A DNA stretch of 64,000 nt from Anthopleura xanthogrammica (GCA_964019055.1 OZ025207.1:13825357-13889356), one strand, 5' to 3'; positions 1 to 11,098 are shown, numbered from the stretch's first letter. The notes: generated by a model from the sequence alone, not told the origin. Made by a program: numbers and translations.

Positions 1-125
1 AACTTGATCAAGGTGGAGTGAATGTTTTCAAGGTAGTGTAAAACTTGATCAAGGTAGAGTGAATATTATCAAGGTAGTGTAAAACTTGATCAAGGTAGAG
101 TGAATTTAATACGGTGACCAGAGTA
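1..125. repeat. 41-bp tandem repeat, about three copies
   Basis: A unit containing aacttgatcaaggtagagtg recurs at 1, 42 and 83, which gives a 41-bp period. The array is probably cut by the window edge. Copies differ by a few bases and no coding potential is seen. If the gene 1 model below is right, it lies in the long first intron of that gene. Confidence 0.75.
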
Positions 126-302
126 AATATATTACGGTAGTATAGAACTTTATTAAGGCGGACATTCGCATTGCGTTATCACAAACACACCACGGTAGAT
201 AACCACGTCATTACGGAGAAAAATAATTATGAAACAAACGGCACGCCATAATGCTGTGATTTGATGTTACAACATGACAAGTACAAGCTACCTTTACTTT
301 TT

Positions 303-935
303 CGGCTTATAATAATAAAAATAATAATAAATCTTTATTTAACGTGTGTATCAAATACAGCATAATAAGTGAGCTGGTTTCCGATTTGGCCCACAACTAA
401 AATATACAATGATAATAATAAAAACAACAAAGCTAACTACTGACGATGAGAAAGAAAGAAGAAAAAATGTAGATCTAGATGGTGTACTAAAAAACATATT
501 ACATAGAACTATGATAATAATATTACAATAAACACATTTAGAAATAGCTAATAAACAGAAGAGGGAGGGAAAAAATCAGATGAAAAAGACTAGTACTGAC
601 GCTTAACATGAAAGGATTCAAGAGAAGAGTTAGCTGTAAGGAGAATATTAGAGAACTGGTTACGGAGGGAATTAACAGAAGAGGCAGACTTAAGAGCAGA
701 AGTACTGTAGTAGAAAGTACGGCGTCCACTGTCACAAGAGCAGAGTTCAGGTTTAATGAAAAGATCACCTTTCAGGGATGCACGGGTTCTGTGACAGTGG
801 GTATCACTCAGGCGAGTGAACTGGTTGCTAAGATAAACAGGCGCAAGATTATGAAGACACTCGTAAAGAAGGACAGCTTTGGAGATAGAAATGATGTCAT
901 AAATAGGTAACCATTTTAGGAAGACCATTTTAGGC
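303..935 (-). mobile_element. 5'-truncated LINE 3' end (RT C-terminus)
   Basis: On the minus strand, 590-928 reads as the end of a non-LTR retrotransposon polyprotein. It has a WLPIYDIISISKAVLLYECL-like start, then the APVYLSNQF motif and a C-terminal FYYS..ALKS stretch, the usual order downstream of reverse transcriptase. An ATT-rich tail at 305-336 lies at its 3' end. Sequence flanking the block (about 240-300 and 935-1020) is contiguous in the paralogous intron of gene 2 (about 14335-14475). This makes the block an insertion that postdates the gene duplication. CR1/L2-like by style; clade not proven. Confidence 0.65.
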
Positions 936-1201
936 TTTCCATTGTCTTTTATTTTAAGTATATGGCCCTATTATTCCCTCCTTTACTACTCCTTTCATCC
1001 CATCAATCAACTGTTTTACGAGTCATCAATAGAATGAGAATGTGCATGTCCTACTTCAAACTTCAATATCACTTCCTATCCTTGACGCATTAAATTAATT
1101 AAATTAAAAAGCATTAAAATGAAGAGAAGAATCTTCCAAAAAAAAAAAACGTTTCTAGCTGAACATAAAGTTTTTGCCTCAAAAGCCTGTTCAGTAGTCT
1201 C

Positions 1202-1412
1202 CGATTCTGCCGGGGTGTTCCTCAAGGGAGCGTGCTTGGGCCCATTCTTTTCTCTATCTTGGAGATCTCATTAGGCTGCAGAGTATTAACTTTCACCTTT
1301 ATGCGGATGACACGCAGCTTTATATTACCTTTAAATCCAACAATACTGATGATATGAATATTGAAAGGTCTCGAGTAGAAGCATGCACGGAACAATCTCA
1401 AACTAAACACAG
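1202..1412 (+). mobile_element. LINE reverse transcriptase fragment with YADD motif
   Basis: One frame from 1202 gives RGVPQGSVLGPILFSIL. After a frameshift another gives FHLYADDTQLYITFKSN and stops near 1412. These are the adjacent RT motifs around the catalytic YADD of a non-LTR retrotransposon. The piece is frameshifted and lacks the rest of the ORF, so it is a dead fragment in the intron upstream of the first SRCR exon. Confidence 0.75.
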
Positions 1413-1563
1413 ATAAAACAGAGCTTCTCCGCTACTGAATTAATACGCTATTGTCCGCTACCTCCTCGATGATAACTTGCTAGTCAACGCCTTCCAATAG
1501 TTGCTTAGTATTTTGTTCTGATCATTACTTATTTTCTAATCTTTCTAATTCTTGCAATAACAG

Positions 1564-1884
1564 GATCCACGTCAACTGTCCAAGTACGTTTGGTGGATAA
1601 CAGTGTGCCTAATGCTGGTCAAGTAGAAATAGGCTACAAAGGCGTATGGAAATCTGTCTGTGACACAAATTGGAATATCAATCACGCCAATGTCGTCTGC
1701 AGAATGCTGGGATACATCCAAGGTGCTGCGGCACCCATCAGAGGAATGACAAAATCTGATGATGCTTGGCTGTCGACTATTTCTTGCCAAGGGCACGAGA
1801 CAACCATAGAGCAGTGTCGTATCCACAACAGAAACCCAACAAGATGTGCACATGACAGACGAGCTGGTGTTGTTTGCATTACAG
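1564..1884 (+). CDS. Gene 1 exon: SRCR domain 1
   Basis: Acceptor ...aacag before 1564 and donor gtaaat after 1884; 321 bp, phase 1 at both ends. The domain opens TVQVRLVDNS, continues GYKGVWKSVC and VVCRMLGY, and closes AGVVCITG, with six cysteines. Its counterpart at 16878-17198 has the same length. It differs from the other domains by a charged stretch with no WG before the fifth cysteine (NRNPTRC). Confidence 0.88.
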
Positions 1885-4800
1885 GTAAATGGAGTTTCGC
1901 TAAAATTCGGGACTCGCAAAATTGCACTGACGGATGATTAGTCGACCCTTCAACTGGCTCCCTATTGACAACTGGTTCCCTATTGACAACTGGTTCCCTA
2001 TTGACAACTGGTTCCCTATTGACAACTGGTTCCCTATTGATGAAAGAGCTAACTATTTTAGAGCCATTTTAGTATTTAAAAGTCAGAACAATCCAGCTCC
2101 TCAATATCTTGCAGACAAATTTAAGAATACTCTTAAGCTTAAAACTAGAGCGAAAACAAATAAGCTATTAACGATTCTACTTTTTAAAAAGAATTTTGGG
2201 TAACGCACATTTACCTACATAGGCACTGGCGTTTGGAATCAATTACCAATTGACATACGTAATTCTAACTCTTTCATTGGCAAGTTTTAAATATAGTTAT
2301 CGTAAATTTACAGAGTCTAGATTATATAATGATTCCTTTTTCTTAGATAATTAACGTACTTCATCTATAAATAATTTTATTCTATTTACATAAACTTTAT
2401 TTCACTCGGTTTAATTTTTTCCTTCCTTATAGATTATATATTATTATATTGTAATAAGTTTTATAATTCGAGGGCCAATTGAAAATTACCTTTGATTAAT
2501 TGTACACCTTCGTTAAATAAAGTTTATCATTATTATCATTATTATTTTATATATGCGGCCCAATTTAAAGGGTTCTCGTACCCATAACCTTTTCATTTCA
2601 CGGAACATCGTAGGCTCTGAGAAACCCCATAAACAGAAGCCAGAGAGCTTTTCAACAGAGCGCATAATAAAAAACTGAGTTTGGCCTAGTCTTTTCCGTC
2701 CTACAAACTCTGTGTTTGTCTTAGCCGTCGAGGAAGATTTCGCTGAAAACATTACTTGACACTAAAAACGTTTTATTGTAGTCGAGTTCTTTTGTTAGTG
2801 AAAGGTCGTACTGCAACCAAAACGGTGACTATTCATTTTTTTAATATTTCGTCAGGTCAAGGTCCAAACGTAGCTGTTCGTCTAGTGAATGGACGTACTC
2901 CAAATCAGGAAGGCCGAGCAGAGGTTCGATATTATGGAATCTGGGGCACAGTTTGTAATGTCGGTTGGGACCTAGCAGATGCTCACGTGGTCTGCCGTAT
3001 GTTAAACTACAGCAAGGCATCATGGGCAGGAACTGCTAACGTCAGTGGAAGTGGTCCGGTTTTACTTAACTATTTGCCCTGCCGTGGTTATGAAGCTTCA
3101 GTAGAAACCTGTCCTTATATGACTTGGGGATATCATTATTGTAACACTAAAAAACATGCTGCCGTGAAGTGCGACAATAAAACAGGTGATGAGTAAAAGA
3201 GCTTCATTTCCTCTGGAGTTAAAAAAATATTTCAATAAATTATTGCAGACGCTAGCTAAAGGATTTAGTATAATGATTTTTAGAAGATTATGATGTATAA
3301 AATCATCGATTGAGAGTCATGTTCACTGCACAAGTGAAGCTAGTTGGAAAAACCTGCAGACAAAGTTTGGGGAATTACCATATTGGTGTGACCTTGAATT
3401 CACATCACCCTTACTGCATTTCGGGCTAGGAAAGCAACATGCAACATGCAACAAGCAACAAGCAACAAGCAACAAGCTACAAAACCTTCACCAACCTTTT
3501 CTGAAATTGCTGTATACCCATAATCCTTGCCGGTCTCAGATTTGCATGTAGCCTTTCAAGTGACTAACTTTATTGAAATAAGTATATACAAAACAGCAAC
3601 TAATGTCTTTTTTTATTAAAGATGCGCCACACGTCTCGGTTCGCCTTGTTGGAAACAAAAACAACCATTTTGAACAAATTGAGGTCAACTACAAAGGGAC
3701 CTGGAGACCAGTCTGTGATGATACCTGGGATATATCAGACGCTCACGTGGTCTGTAGAATGCTCGGTTACAAAGGAGCCCAAGCGGTGATCAAGAAGTTC
3801 AGTGTAGGGAAGGCAGGACTGTGGATGAGTGGTGTGGCATGCAGTGGTAAAGAAAAATCCATTAGTGAATGTCTTCATCGTGGATGGTCTAATACATATT
3901 GTCCTGGAAATTTTTATGCTGGGGTCGTGTGTAAAGTAGCGGAAGGTGAGTCAGATCCGCCTTCTCAATCAACTCAAATGCAAATATTCAAATCCATACG
4001 TTTGAATAAATTACAACTAAAAGCCTCTAGTATAAAGCATTACAGACCCTAGTGTTGATTTTGATAATATTTCACTTCAGCTCAAGGTCCAAACGTAGCT
4101 GTTCGTCTCCTGAATGGCGGTACTCCAAACGAAGGCCGAGTGGAGGTTCGATATTATGGAGTCTGGGGCACAGTCTGTGATGATTACTGGGATCTAAAAG
4201 ATGCTTACGTGGTCTGTCGTATGTTGAACTACAGCAAAGCATCATGGAAAGGAACTGCTAAGGTTAAAGGAAGTGGTCCTATTCTACTGGACAATGTGAA
4301 TTGCCGTGGTAATGAAAAGTCATTGGAACATTGTCAGCATAGAGGATGGGGTCAACACGATTGTAGTCACAGTGAAGATGCTGGTGTCAAATGTGAAAGA
4401 CTAACACCAGGTAGGGTATTCAAACCAACTATTCCTACTTTTTCTACTCCTCATCACCATCATCATCGTCATCACCGTCATCACTGTCACAATCGTCATC
4501 ATTTACCAGGCGTAGCCCAGTTGGTTAGTGCGTGGCCTTAGTAGCTTAAGGTCCACGGTTTAATTCTCAGTATCTTCACTCTGTTCTGTAGCTTTAGCTT
4601 TAAATACCCGTAAAAAGAAACACTGGTAGTTTGAGGTGGTAAAGGGCGCACCCGCTTCGAACGCTTTAACCATGAGCCCCTGCATGGCTCCAGCGGGACA
4701 AATGCGCAACCACTTCCCACGTTTTCGAAGTAAAATAGATTACTCCCACCTTTTCCTTAAAGTAGTTGTAGTTTTTATCACCGCCATCGTTATAGGAATC

Positions 4801-7800
4801 ATAATCACCATCATTGTTCACCATCGTGATCATACACTTTGGAAATAACTGAATCAAACAATGTTAAGGACTATTATAGTTCAGAAACTGTTTCGGATCT
4901 TGTTTTTACTACACTTATCATTCAATTACCAAATTTCTACTGCATGTCCAAGTGGGATTACGGGTAAGAGAACTTTAGAAAAACTTTAAACTCCCTTTAC
5001 GAAGAGCTAATATTCCCTTGCTTATCCCCATTTCTCATCCATTTTTTAGAGGAATCATCAGTAGCTGTTCGCCTTGTGGGATCTGATCACAACAACATTG
5101 GCTTCGTGGAAGTCAACTACAACAAGACCTGGAGACCAGTTTGTGATGACTCATGGAGTATATTAGATGCTCACGTGGTTTGTAGAATGCTTGGTTACAA
5201 AGCAGCTCTAGCTGGAATAAAGCAGTATAGTCTAGGAAAGGATGGATTGTGGATGGGTGGTGTGGTATGCAACGGAGACGAAGTATCGATTGGCGAATGC
5301 TTTCATCGCGGATGGACTAATAAACAATGTTCTGGAAACATGTATGCTGGTGTCGTGTGTAAAAGCAATAAAGGTTAGCGCGATCAACCAATATATATTT
5401 TGTTAATGGTTTTATAAACTATCGACAACCAAATCTTTCGATGAAAGCAAGAGACCATTATGGTATCTTGGCAATTAATTAAATTAATGAATTAACGTCA
5501 TCATTATCATCATCATCATCATTATCATCTCTCTTCGTGCTAGAAGGCGTATAAGGCCAAATCAACGTAGAGGAATTTTAATCGGAATGGAATCTTAATC
5601 CTACGTACAAGAAAAATGTGAAATATCAAAACGTTTTACCAAACTTACCTTACAGATCTACCAATAGAAGTTCGTTTGGAAGATGGAAGTTCACCCAACT
5701 CTGGTCGTGTTGCTGTTCGCTATGGTAACTTATGGGGTACCATATGTAACAGGGGACTGGACATCAACGATGCTGCAGTGATCTGCCGTATGCTTGGCTA
5801 CCCCGGGGCAAGTAAGGTGTATCTATTGCAAACATTAATGCTTGAAGTTAGACCTATCTGGCTGAGTAACCTGGGATGTAAAGGAACAGAGAAGTCGATT
5901 GTTGAATGTCGTCATTCCGGGTGGGGGAATACAACCACATGTAACCATGACAACGACGGAGCCATTATGTGCAAAACTTGTAAGTCATAAAGCCATTTTT
6001 AACAAACAAACCACATCACTTTTTCTAAACAAACAAAAAAACTAAGGTTTTTCATAGGAGTAAACATGGTTGTTTAACAATAGATCAGGTTTAGCTATGT
6101 TCTGTTCTCTGATAAAACACGACTGGAGCTGAGCTTCAGGAGTGTTTTATCAGAGAACAGAACATAGCTAAACCTGATCTATTTGCTTTATATAATAGAT
6201 TTTCACGAGCAAAAGAGCGTAAAATTTCGAAAGATATTTTTGTTTAGGGAAAACAGCGCGCGTCAGTCGTCAATCTCACGTAAACAAATTTGATCGATGC
6301 GATGATTGGCTAAAAACGCGACATAGGCTTATCTGATTGGTTCAGTTTTGACAGGAAATGACAGCTCTGTACAGCCTGGCACATAAATGGTTTATCGCAT
6401 TTGTTGAACAAGAAACAAGCTTTGTTTGTAAATTTCAGCAAAAATGCTATACAAAACAAGCATTTTAAGTGCTGGAAGGAATGGATATATCAAATATGAA
6501 GAGTTTGGAAAGCGTTTTCAATGATTAAATTGTGAACTGGATGGGTAACCTGTACAAAAACATAAGAAAACCAGATTAAGAACATTTTCATTGCACAACG
6601 AACAAGCTGAACTGAAAAATATCTTGATCTTCGATGCCGGAAGAAAGCTATACTTGGGAAACTAGTGCTTTTGCTGAACCACGAACTTTTGGGAAACTTT
6701 TGTATGGTAGTATGTTATTGATTTTAAGCTTCTACTGTGGCTATTGAAGAACGAAATGTGCCTCAATTTTGTTTCGTAGCTGAGCAGAATTGTTCAGCCG
6801 GAAATGACGCTAGTAGTTTGTAAAGTATAAGCTTATATTTTGGTCATTCTTGTCAGCCTAGAAATGTTCAACATTATCGTTTGACTTCTCTAATACCTAA
6901 GTACATCACAGGTTATGCAAAAAAGCTTTAAGTTTAGTAAAATAAGGTCATTTATTCAGTGTGATAGTCGTAGCACAAAGGAAAGAAAACTTTACTAAGT
7001 CGAAATGCCGTGCCAAACAAATGTTATTCATAACATGTTTCATAACATCTTACTGAGGAAAGAAGTAATGTACAATAAATGAATGAATGAATGAATGAAT
7101 GAATGAATGAATGAATGAATGAATGAATGAATGAATGAATGAATGAATGAATGAATGAATGAATGAATGAATGAATGAATGAATGAATGAATGAATGAAT
7201 GAATGAATGAATGAATGAATGAATGAATGAATGAATGAATGAATGAATGAATGAATGAATGAATGAATGAATGAATGAATGAATGAATGAATGAATGAAT
7301 GAATGAATGAATGAATGAATGAATGAATGAATGAATGAATGAATGAATGAATGAATGAATGAATGAATGAATGAATGAATGAATGAATGAATGAATGAAT
7401 GAATGAATGAATGAATGAATGAATGAATGAATGAATGAATGAATGAATGAATGAATGAATGAATGAATGAATGAATGAATGAAGTTTGAGGTTTCCATTC
7501 TTTAATTTGAAAAAATATATAATTCCTGTGATGTCATTTCTATGTTTATTTTGTATAGAAAAAATGGTTTTGACGTCATATCTATCATTCTCCAATCTGA
7601 TAAAAGAAAAGGTTTTCAGCCAATCAGAGCGCGCGCTCGTGAAAATCTATTATATGCTATACATCTACTATATATTATATATATATATATACTATATATC
7701 TACTATATATCAAAAATATCGAAGAATGAATTGAAAAAGATTGAAGAAGTCTTTCATCGCTTATTTTTTATATGCAGCTATTTTAGAAAAGGTTGAAGGG

Positions 7801-10800
7801 GTGAATGGCGATTGGCAATCAGTGAATGGCGATTGGTGAGGCAAAATATCCCCGTTAAAAAGAGACCTCTTCAATTGAAAACTCACGAGATGAACAAGCC
7901 AAGCTACTCACCATCTAAGGCCCGGTCTTCGCTGAATGGTGAAATTCTTGTCTCACACTTCCTTTCGGTCGTGCAATCCCCAATCCCCAATCCCCAATCG
8001 CCCCTTCAATCTTTTTTTGAAATAGATGTATCTATAACGATATTTTATTTATACTCTCCTCAAGCTAAACTGTGTTGACTAATGAGCTTGACTTTTCCTT
8101 ACCTTTGATCTTTAGCTGACGCTCCTCAGTTCCAGATCAATGGAGCCAACGCCATCACAGAATCAACGGTGGTGATCTTGTTCAATGACTCACGCCCAAC
8201 TGCAGGACAACTGAAAAGGTTGAACAAAAAAAGAAAAACAATTTAATCATTGTCAAAACTGCAGTTTTTTATTGTATTGTCTGAGTGACTAATTTCTCTA
8301 CTCTCACTTATCTTCTAACTTTATCGGGTTCGTATTAGAATTTATCAAGTGGCAGTTGAAAAGAGAGACGCCGAACAACGCTTCAAATCCCATGAACCGC
8401 CATCGCCCTTTGTCTACAATGAAGTTAACGTTACCATGGCAACACAGATGGGTAATGACAGTCACATCACCGCGGAGATCCTGGGTCCTATATCAAACCT
8501 AACGATTGGTGACGGTCAGTATTACCGTGGTTACTACAACGCACCGTTAGAACCCGGATCAATGTATAGAATACATGTGAGGATCGTTACCATGGCAATG
8601 GATGGGGTAAATAAAGTATAATATTCAAGGGAATGAATTATGAAAAAGCTAAAAAATACTTGGTTTATTCTAAAGTAAACGAGATATTAAAAGTATAACA
8701 ATCAAGGGGATGACATAATGCAAAACCAGAAATGAGTGGAAGGAAGATGTGCTTCCTTGCGATATTTTTAGGCAAAAATCGCAAAGAACACACTTTTTTA
8801 ACAATACACCCTTTTGTTTTTTATAGAAAAGAGTTTATGGTGATTCAACTTCTGTGTCTTTCACGACTAAAGCATTCAATACTGGTCAAGGTAACAAAAG
8901 ATATATTAATGACCGTTCCCCTTATAAAGCCCTTTGATAGTCCATATATTTTCTGTTACTATTTCTATTCGATAGGCTAAGAAAGTTAAATACATTTAAA
9001 TAACAAAAAGACAATCGAAATGGATTCTGGTAGTTGTGGTATCAAGAACATGTATGGCATCGGAAATTTGTCCAATGAAACGGCATATTATGCAGAAAAT
9101 CTCTGCGTACCAAAATTAGTTTTCTCGATGCGGATTTGGCGGAAACATTCGCGCTAGGCCAAGCCAAAGGCTACTCCATTAACTAGAGGACCATTAAAAA
9201 TGACATCTGTTTCTTTCTTGTCGAAGAATCTCGTAATCAACCCTTATTTTCACAGTGAAAAACGTGCAAAGTTCAAGCCCTCAAGGAGTCGTGATTGGCT
9301 TATCGCTGTTCATAGTGGTGCTCATTATTATCATGATTTCATTCCTTGTATGGTACTTCCTTCGAAAGAAGAAAGAGAATAAGAAAGAGACCACAACTCA
9401 GATGTCAGGTAAAGAAATTTGTGGAAAAAAATTTCAAATAAAAGTTAATTGACAGCAATAAGTTACTAACTAGATTTTTTTTAAATTTCTTTTCTTTCAA
9501 CGACGAGTCAGTCTGCAGTGAAATATACACCAACTCATTGTACAGTGTGTTTCAACTAAAATCGTACATTATTACCCCACCACCAATCATGCAGATTTCT
9601 CCTCATCCTCTTCCTCTTCCATTTCCTGTTTCTGCTCCTGCTCTTGTCCTTTCTCTCTGCTGCTTTCTTCCCGTCCTCCTCCTCTTCCTCTACCTGTACC
9701 TCCTCCTCTCCCATTCCTGCTTCTATACAAGCCCTTTCTTTGGCTCCTCTTGTCCTTTCTCTCCCTGCTGCTTCTCTTCTTCTTTCTTTCCCTCCTCCTC
9801 TCCGTCAGTGATGTAATTTTTAATATTGGTATGTGTCCAGATATCACAGCAACTAACAGCAATGTCTGTGCTGCATGCAAAGAACAGCAGACTACTTCTT
9901 ACCAGTCCTTAACCTTCACATCAAAAGAACATCATACTGCGCCAGACAACCTAGGTCAAGTACCAAGTATCTACTCAACTCCTTACCAAGAACCAAATAA
10001 GAATGCCAATAACAGAGAGCTTCCAGGTAATATTGACTGCATTCAATAAGCAGGGTTCATACTAACGACAAATGATGACGTTTAGGACGTTACCATGGTA
10101 ACAAGGAAACAATTTCAGAAATCAGAACTTGAAAATCTTACGGTTTAAATGGTAAAATTGGGAAAAGGCCATTCCATGCATTCGCTTCTTTACTTAATCT
10201 TGGAGTTTGCTACCAATCAGTTCCAAGTGTTGTCAAATAAATGTTTTAGTACCCAAATTGATTTTTCATTCATTGAATTTGATATTAAAGTTCCAATAAT
10301 CTTAGAGGTGTAAAGGCGTTATTACACGGAGCATTATTTGAAGTTCCAACAGCAGTTCGGACACGAAGTTTACGTAACTGATACCTTTTTTTAAAGCGTT
10401 TTCATGAGAGATTTCATTATTTTATGCAATCAGAAATCCCCGTGAAAGCCAATACCAGTGCAGAGAGACAGCTTCCTATGTCACAATATCAGGGTCTAGT
10501 CTTCTCATCAAGTGAAGGAGATAAAAAGATGAACACGAGAACGGTTCCAAACAGTGGCCCTTTTCATCAAGAGGGGACCTCAACAGGAGTCAAGACGAAT
10601 CCAAAAAAGTCTAAACAGCATCCAAATGTTAGCACAAAGGTAAGCTGATGCCTTAATCATTTTTGAGGTGCATTAGAGATCACGCTAATAAGCACATCAC
10701 AAGCATCACCTGCCACCTTCATTTCGTAACATCATCATCATCGTGACCATCATTATCAACACCACCATCATCGTTGTACTCGTAATCGTCGTCGACGTCG

Positions 10801-11098
10801 TTATCATCAACCAAAACAGGCAGTTTCACTATCATCACCCATGATTTTGACCATTACCATCGTCTTTGCTGTTATTCCTTTTCATTGATATGTTCGTCAT
10901 TGTCTTTTCCTTCTCCTTGCTCTCTTTTCTAATTCTTTTGAGTAAGTAATTTCTTACAAACCACGATGACACTTCAGACCACTTACAAACCACTACCGTT
11001 GACATCGCCACCATCATTACCATCTTCCATTTTTCTCTCCACAGAGTCCAAATCCCGCTTACCAGTTAGAAAACGTTGCGTATGAAAACGAGATATGA
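1564..11098 (+). CDS. SRCR x6 - FN3-like - TM receptor, gene 1 (5' exon missing)
   Basis: Thirteen exons: 1564-1884, 2856-3185, 3622-3945, 4081-4410, 5050-5373, 5656-5979, 8116-8218, 8339-8606, 8827-8890, 9256-9408, 9841-10026, 10434-10639 and 11045-11098. They total 2987 bp. Adding a 67-bp signal exon like that of gene 2 would restore a multiple of three. The order is six SRCR domains, an FN3-like domain over three exons, one transmembrane helix, a basic stop-transfer and a tail of about 150 residues with tyrosine motifs. Every SRCR exon is flanked by phase-1 introns. SRCR domains are extracellular ligand-binding modules of scavenger and innate immune receptors. A role in recognising microbes or symbionts is inference only. 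No signal exon was found in 1-1563, so it probably lies before the window. The paralog starts at 12688. Confidence 0.87.
1946..2548 (+). mobile_element. LINE 3' fragment inserted in intron
   Basis: Reads WLPIDERANY, then LVFKSQNNPAPQYLADKFK, then after a break GVWNQLPIDIRNS. This is the order at the C-terminal end of CR1/L2-like non-LTR polyproteins. It is followed by an AATAAA-containing 3' end (about 2513-2522) and an ATT-rich tail to about 2548. Gene 2 has an empty site: its intron runs directly from gtcgac (about 17257) to atatgcggccc (about 17280). The insertion is therefore younger than the duplication. Confidence 0.75.
1951..2040 (+). repeat. Five 18-bp tandem copies inside the LINE fragment
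   Basis: Exactly five units of caactggttccctattga, the first with one substitution (ggctcc). In frame each encodes NWFPID or a near variant, so the hexapeptide at the WLPID motif of the LINE polyprotein has been amplified in register. Confidence 0.9.
2856..3185 (+). CDS. Gene 1 exon: SRCR domain 2
   Basis: Acceptor tttcgtcag before 2856, donor gtgatg after 3185; 330 bp, phase 1-1. Opens QGPNVAVRLVNGRTPNQ, with six cysteines. One extra codon (QEGRAEV against QGRVEV) separates it from the paralogous exon 17582-17908. It is most like domain 4 of the same protein through the shared VVCRMLNYSKASW.GTA core. Confidence 0.87.
3425..3520. mobile_element. MITE end with heptamer repeat
   Basis: A gcaacat/gcaacaa 7-mer array (about 3436-3480) is followed by aaaaccttcaccaacctttt and ctgtata. 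The same terminus occurs at both ends of the inverted-repeat element at 25038-25327. Gene 2's intron here is only 62 bp and lacks it. Confidence 0.5.
3622..3945 (+). CDS. Gene 1 exon: SRCR domain 3
   Basis: Acceptor tattaaag before 3622, donor gtgagt after 3945; 324 bp, phase 1-1. The split first codon ends in AT, which suits Asp if G precedes. Reads VSVRLVGNKNNHFEQIEV, WRPVCDDTWDISDAHVVC, then GLWMSGVACSG with six cysteines. Closest internal relative is domain 5. Confidence 0.88.
4081..4410 (+). CDS. Gene 1 exon: SRCR domain 4
   Basis: Acceptor cacttcag before 4081, donor gtaggg after 4410; 330 bp, phase 1-1. Contains WGTVCDDYWDLKDAYVVC and EHCQHRGWGQHDC, a very canonical SRCR core. The frame stays open past the donor through a short His-rich run to a stop at 4539-4541. 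Confidence 0.88.
4505..4790 (+). mobile_element. tRNA-derived SINE candidate
   Basis: An A-box match, tagcccagttgg (4513-4524), is followed about 33 nt later by a B-box-like ggtttaattct (4557-4567). The tRNA-like head is joined to a non-tRNA body that reaches to about 4790. The paralogous intron in gene 2 lacks this segment, consistent with insertion. The right boundary and target-site duplication are unresolved. Confidence 0.5.
5050..5373 (+). CDS. Gene 1 exon: SRCR domain 5
   Basis: Acceptor attttttag before 5050, donor gttagc after 5373; 324 bp, phase 1-1. Reads SSVAVRLVGSDHNNIGFVEV, WRPVCDDSWSILDAHVVC and GLWMGGVVCNG; six cysteines. Paralogous exon 19704-20027 has identical length. Confidence 0.88.
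5656..5979 (+). CDS. Gene 1 exon: SRCR domain 6
   Basis: Acceptor ccttacag before 5656, donor gtaagt after 5979; 324 bp, phase 1-1. Opens LPIEVRLEDGSSPNSGRVAV and closes with a THC-like CNHDNDGAIMC. Residues PIWLSNLGCKG carry the conserved Trp of the fold. The gene 2 copy has one more codon near the start (PPVRVRL). Confidence 0.87.
6080..6182. mobile_element. Perfect foldback hairpin (41-bp arms)
   Basis: Arms 6080-6120 and 6142-6182 are reverse complements around a 21-bp loop. The right-arm core, gttttatcagagaacagaac, recurs with changes at about 39535-39560 inside another foldback element. With the following ~1.8 kb, which includes (AATG)n, it makes this intron 2.1 kb against 346 bp in gene 2. 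Confidence 0.8.
7079..7482. repeat. (AATG)n microsatellite, about 100 copies
   Basis: Uninterrupted tetranucleotide repeat of about 404 bp in the intron between SRCR6 and the FN3-like exons. It opens all frames of the minus strand into FIHS repeats, which are not genes. The gene 2 intron lacks it. Confidence 0.98.
8116..8890 (+). CDS. Gene 1 exons: FN3-like juxtamembrane domain
   Basis: Three exons, 8116-8218 (phase 1 to 2), 8339-8606 (phase 2 to 0) and 8827-8890 (phase 0 to 1). Together they encode one domain. It opens with a Pro (ADAPQF), followed by IYQVAVEKRD, YITAEI-type strand HITAEILGPI, GDGQYYRGYYNAPLEPGSMY and a final YGDSTSVSFTT strand. The GDGxxYxGYYNxPLxPGxxYxxxVR signature is what I recognise from membrane-proximal FN3 domains of receptor tyrosine phosphatases and some metazoan receptor kinases. 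No kinase or phosphatase domain follows here. The 64-bp third exon is 12 bp longer than in gene 2. Confidence 0.8.
9256..9408 (+). CDS. Gene 1 exon: transmembrane segment
   Basis: Acceptor tttcacag before 9256, donor gtaaag after 9408; 153 bp, phase 1-1. Encodes a short stalk, then a hydrophobic helix (VVIGLSLFIVVLIIIMISFL) and a basic stop-transfer RKKKENKKE. This places the SRCR and FN3-like domains outside the cell and the following exons in the cytoplasm. Confidence 0.9.
9841..11098 (+). CDS. Gene 1 exons: cytoplasmic tail and stop
   Basis: Exons 9841-10026 (phase 1-1), 10434-10639 (phase 1-0) and 11045-11098, ending in TGA at 11096-11098. The tail is polar and has no enzyme domain. It holds several tyrosine motifs: SYQSL and QYQGL (YxxPhi type), IYSTPYQEP, an NPAY that fits the NPxY adaptor/endocytosis signal, and AYENE near the end (YxN, a Grb2-type SH2 site if phosphorylated). 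Functions of these motifs are inferred. The sequence between exons holds CT-rich runs and a CAT/GTC-rich stretch, no other gene. Confidence 0.83.

Noticed and set aside
7040..7595. Long minus-strand ORFs of repeating FIHS
   Set aside because: They are readings of the (AATG)n microsatellite, which has no stop in those frames. No other protein character.
9538..9880. Ser/Pro/Leu-rich ORF and its Arg/Glu-rich complement
   Set aside because: CT-rich intron sequence upstream of the tail exon of gene 1, with no domain and no counterpart in gene 2 at the protein level.
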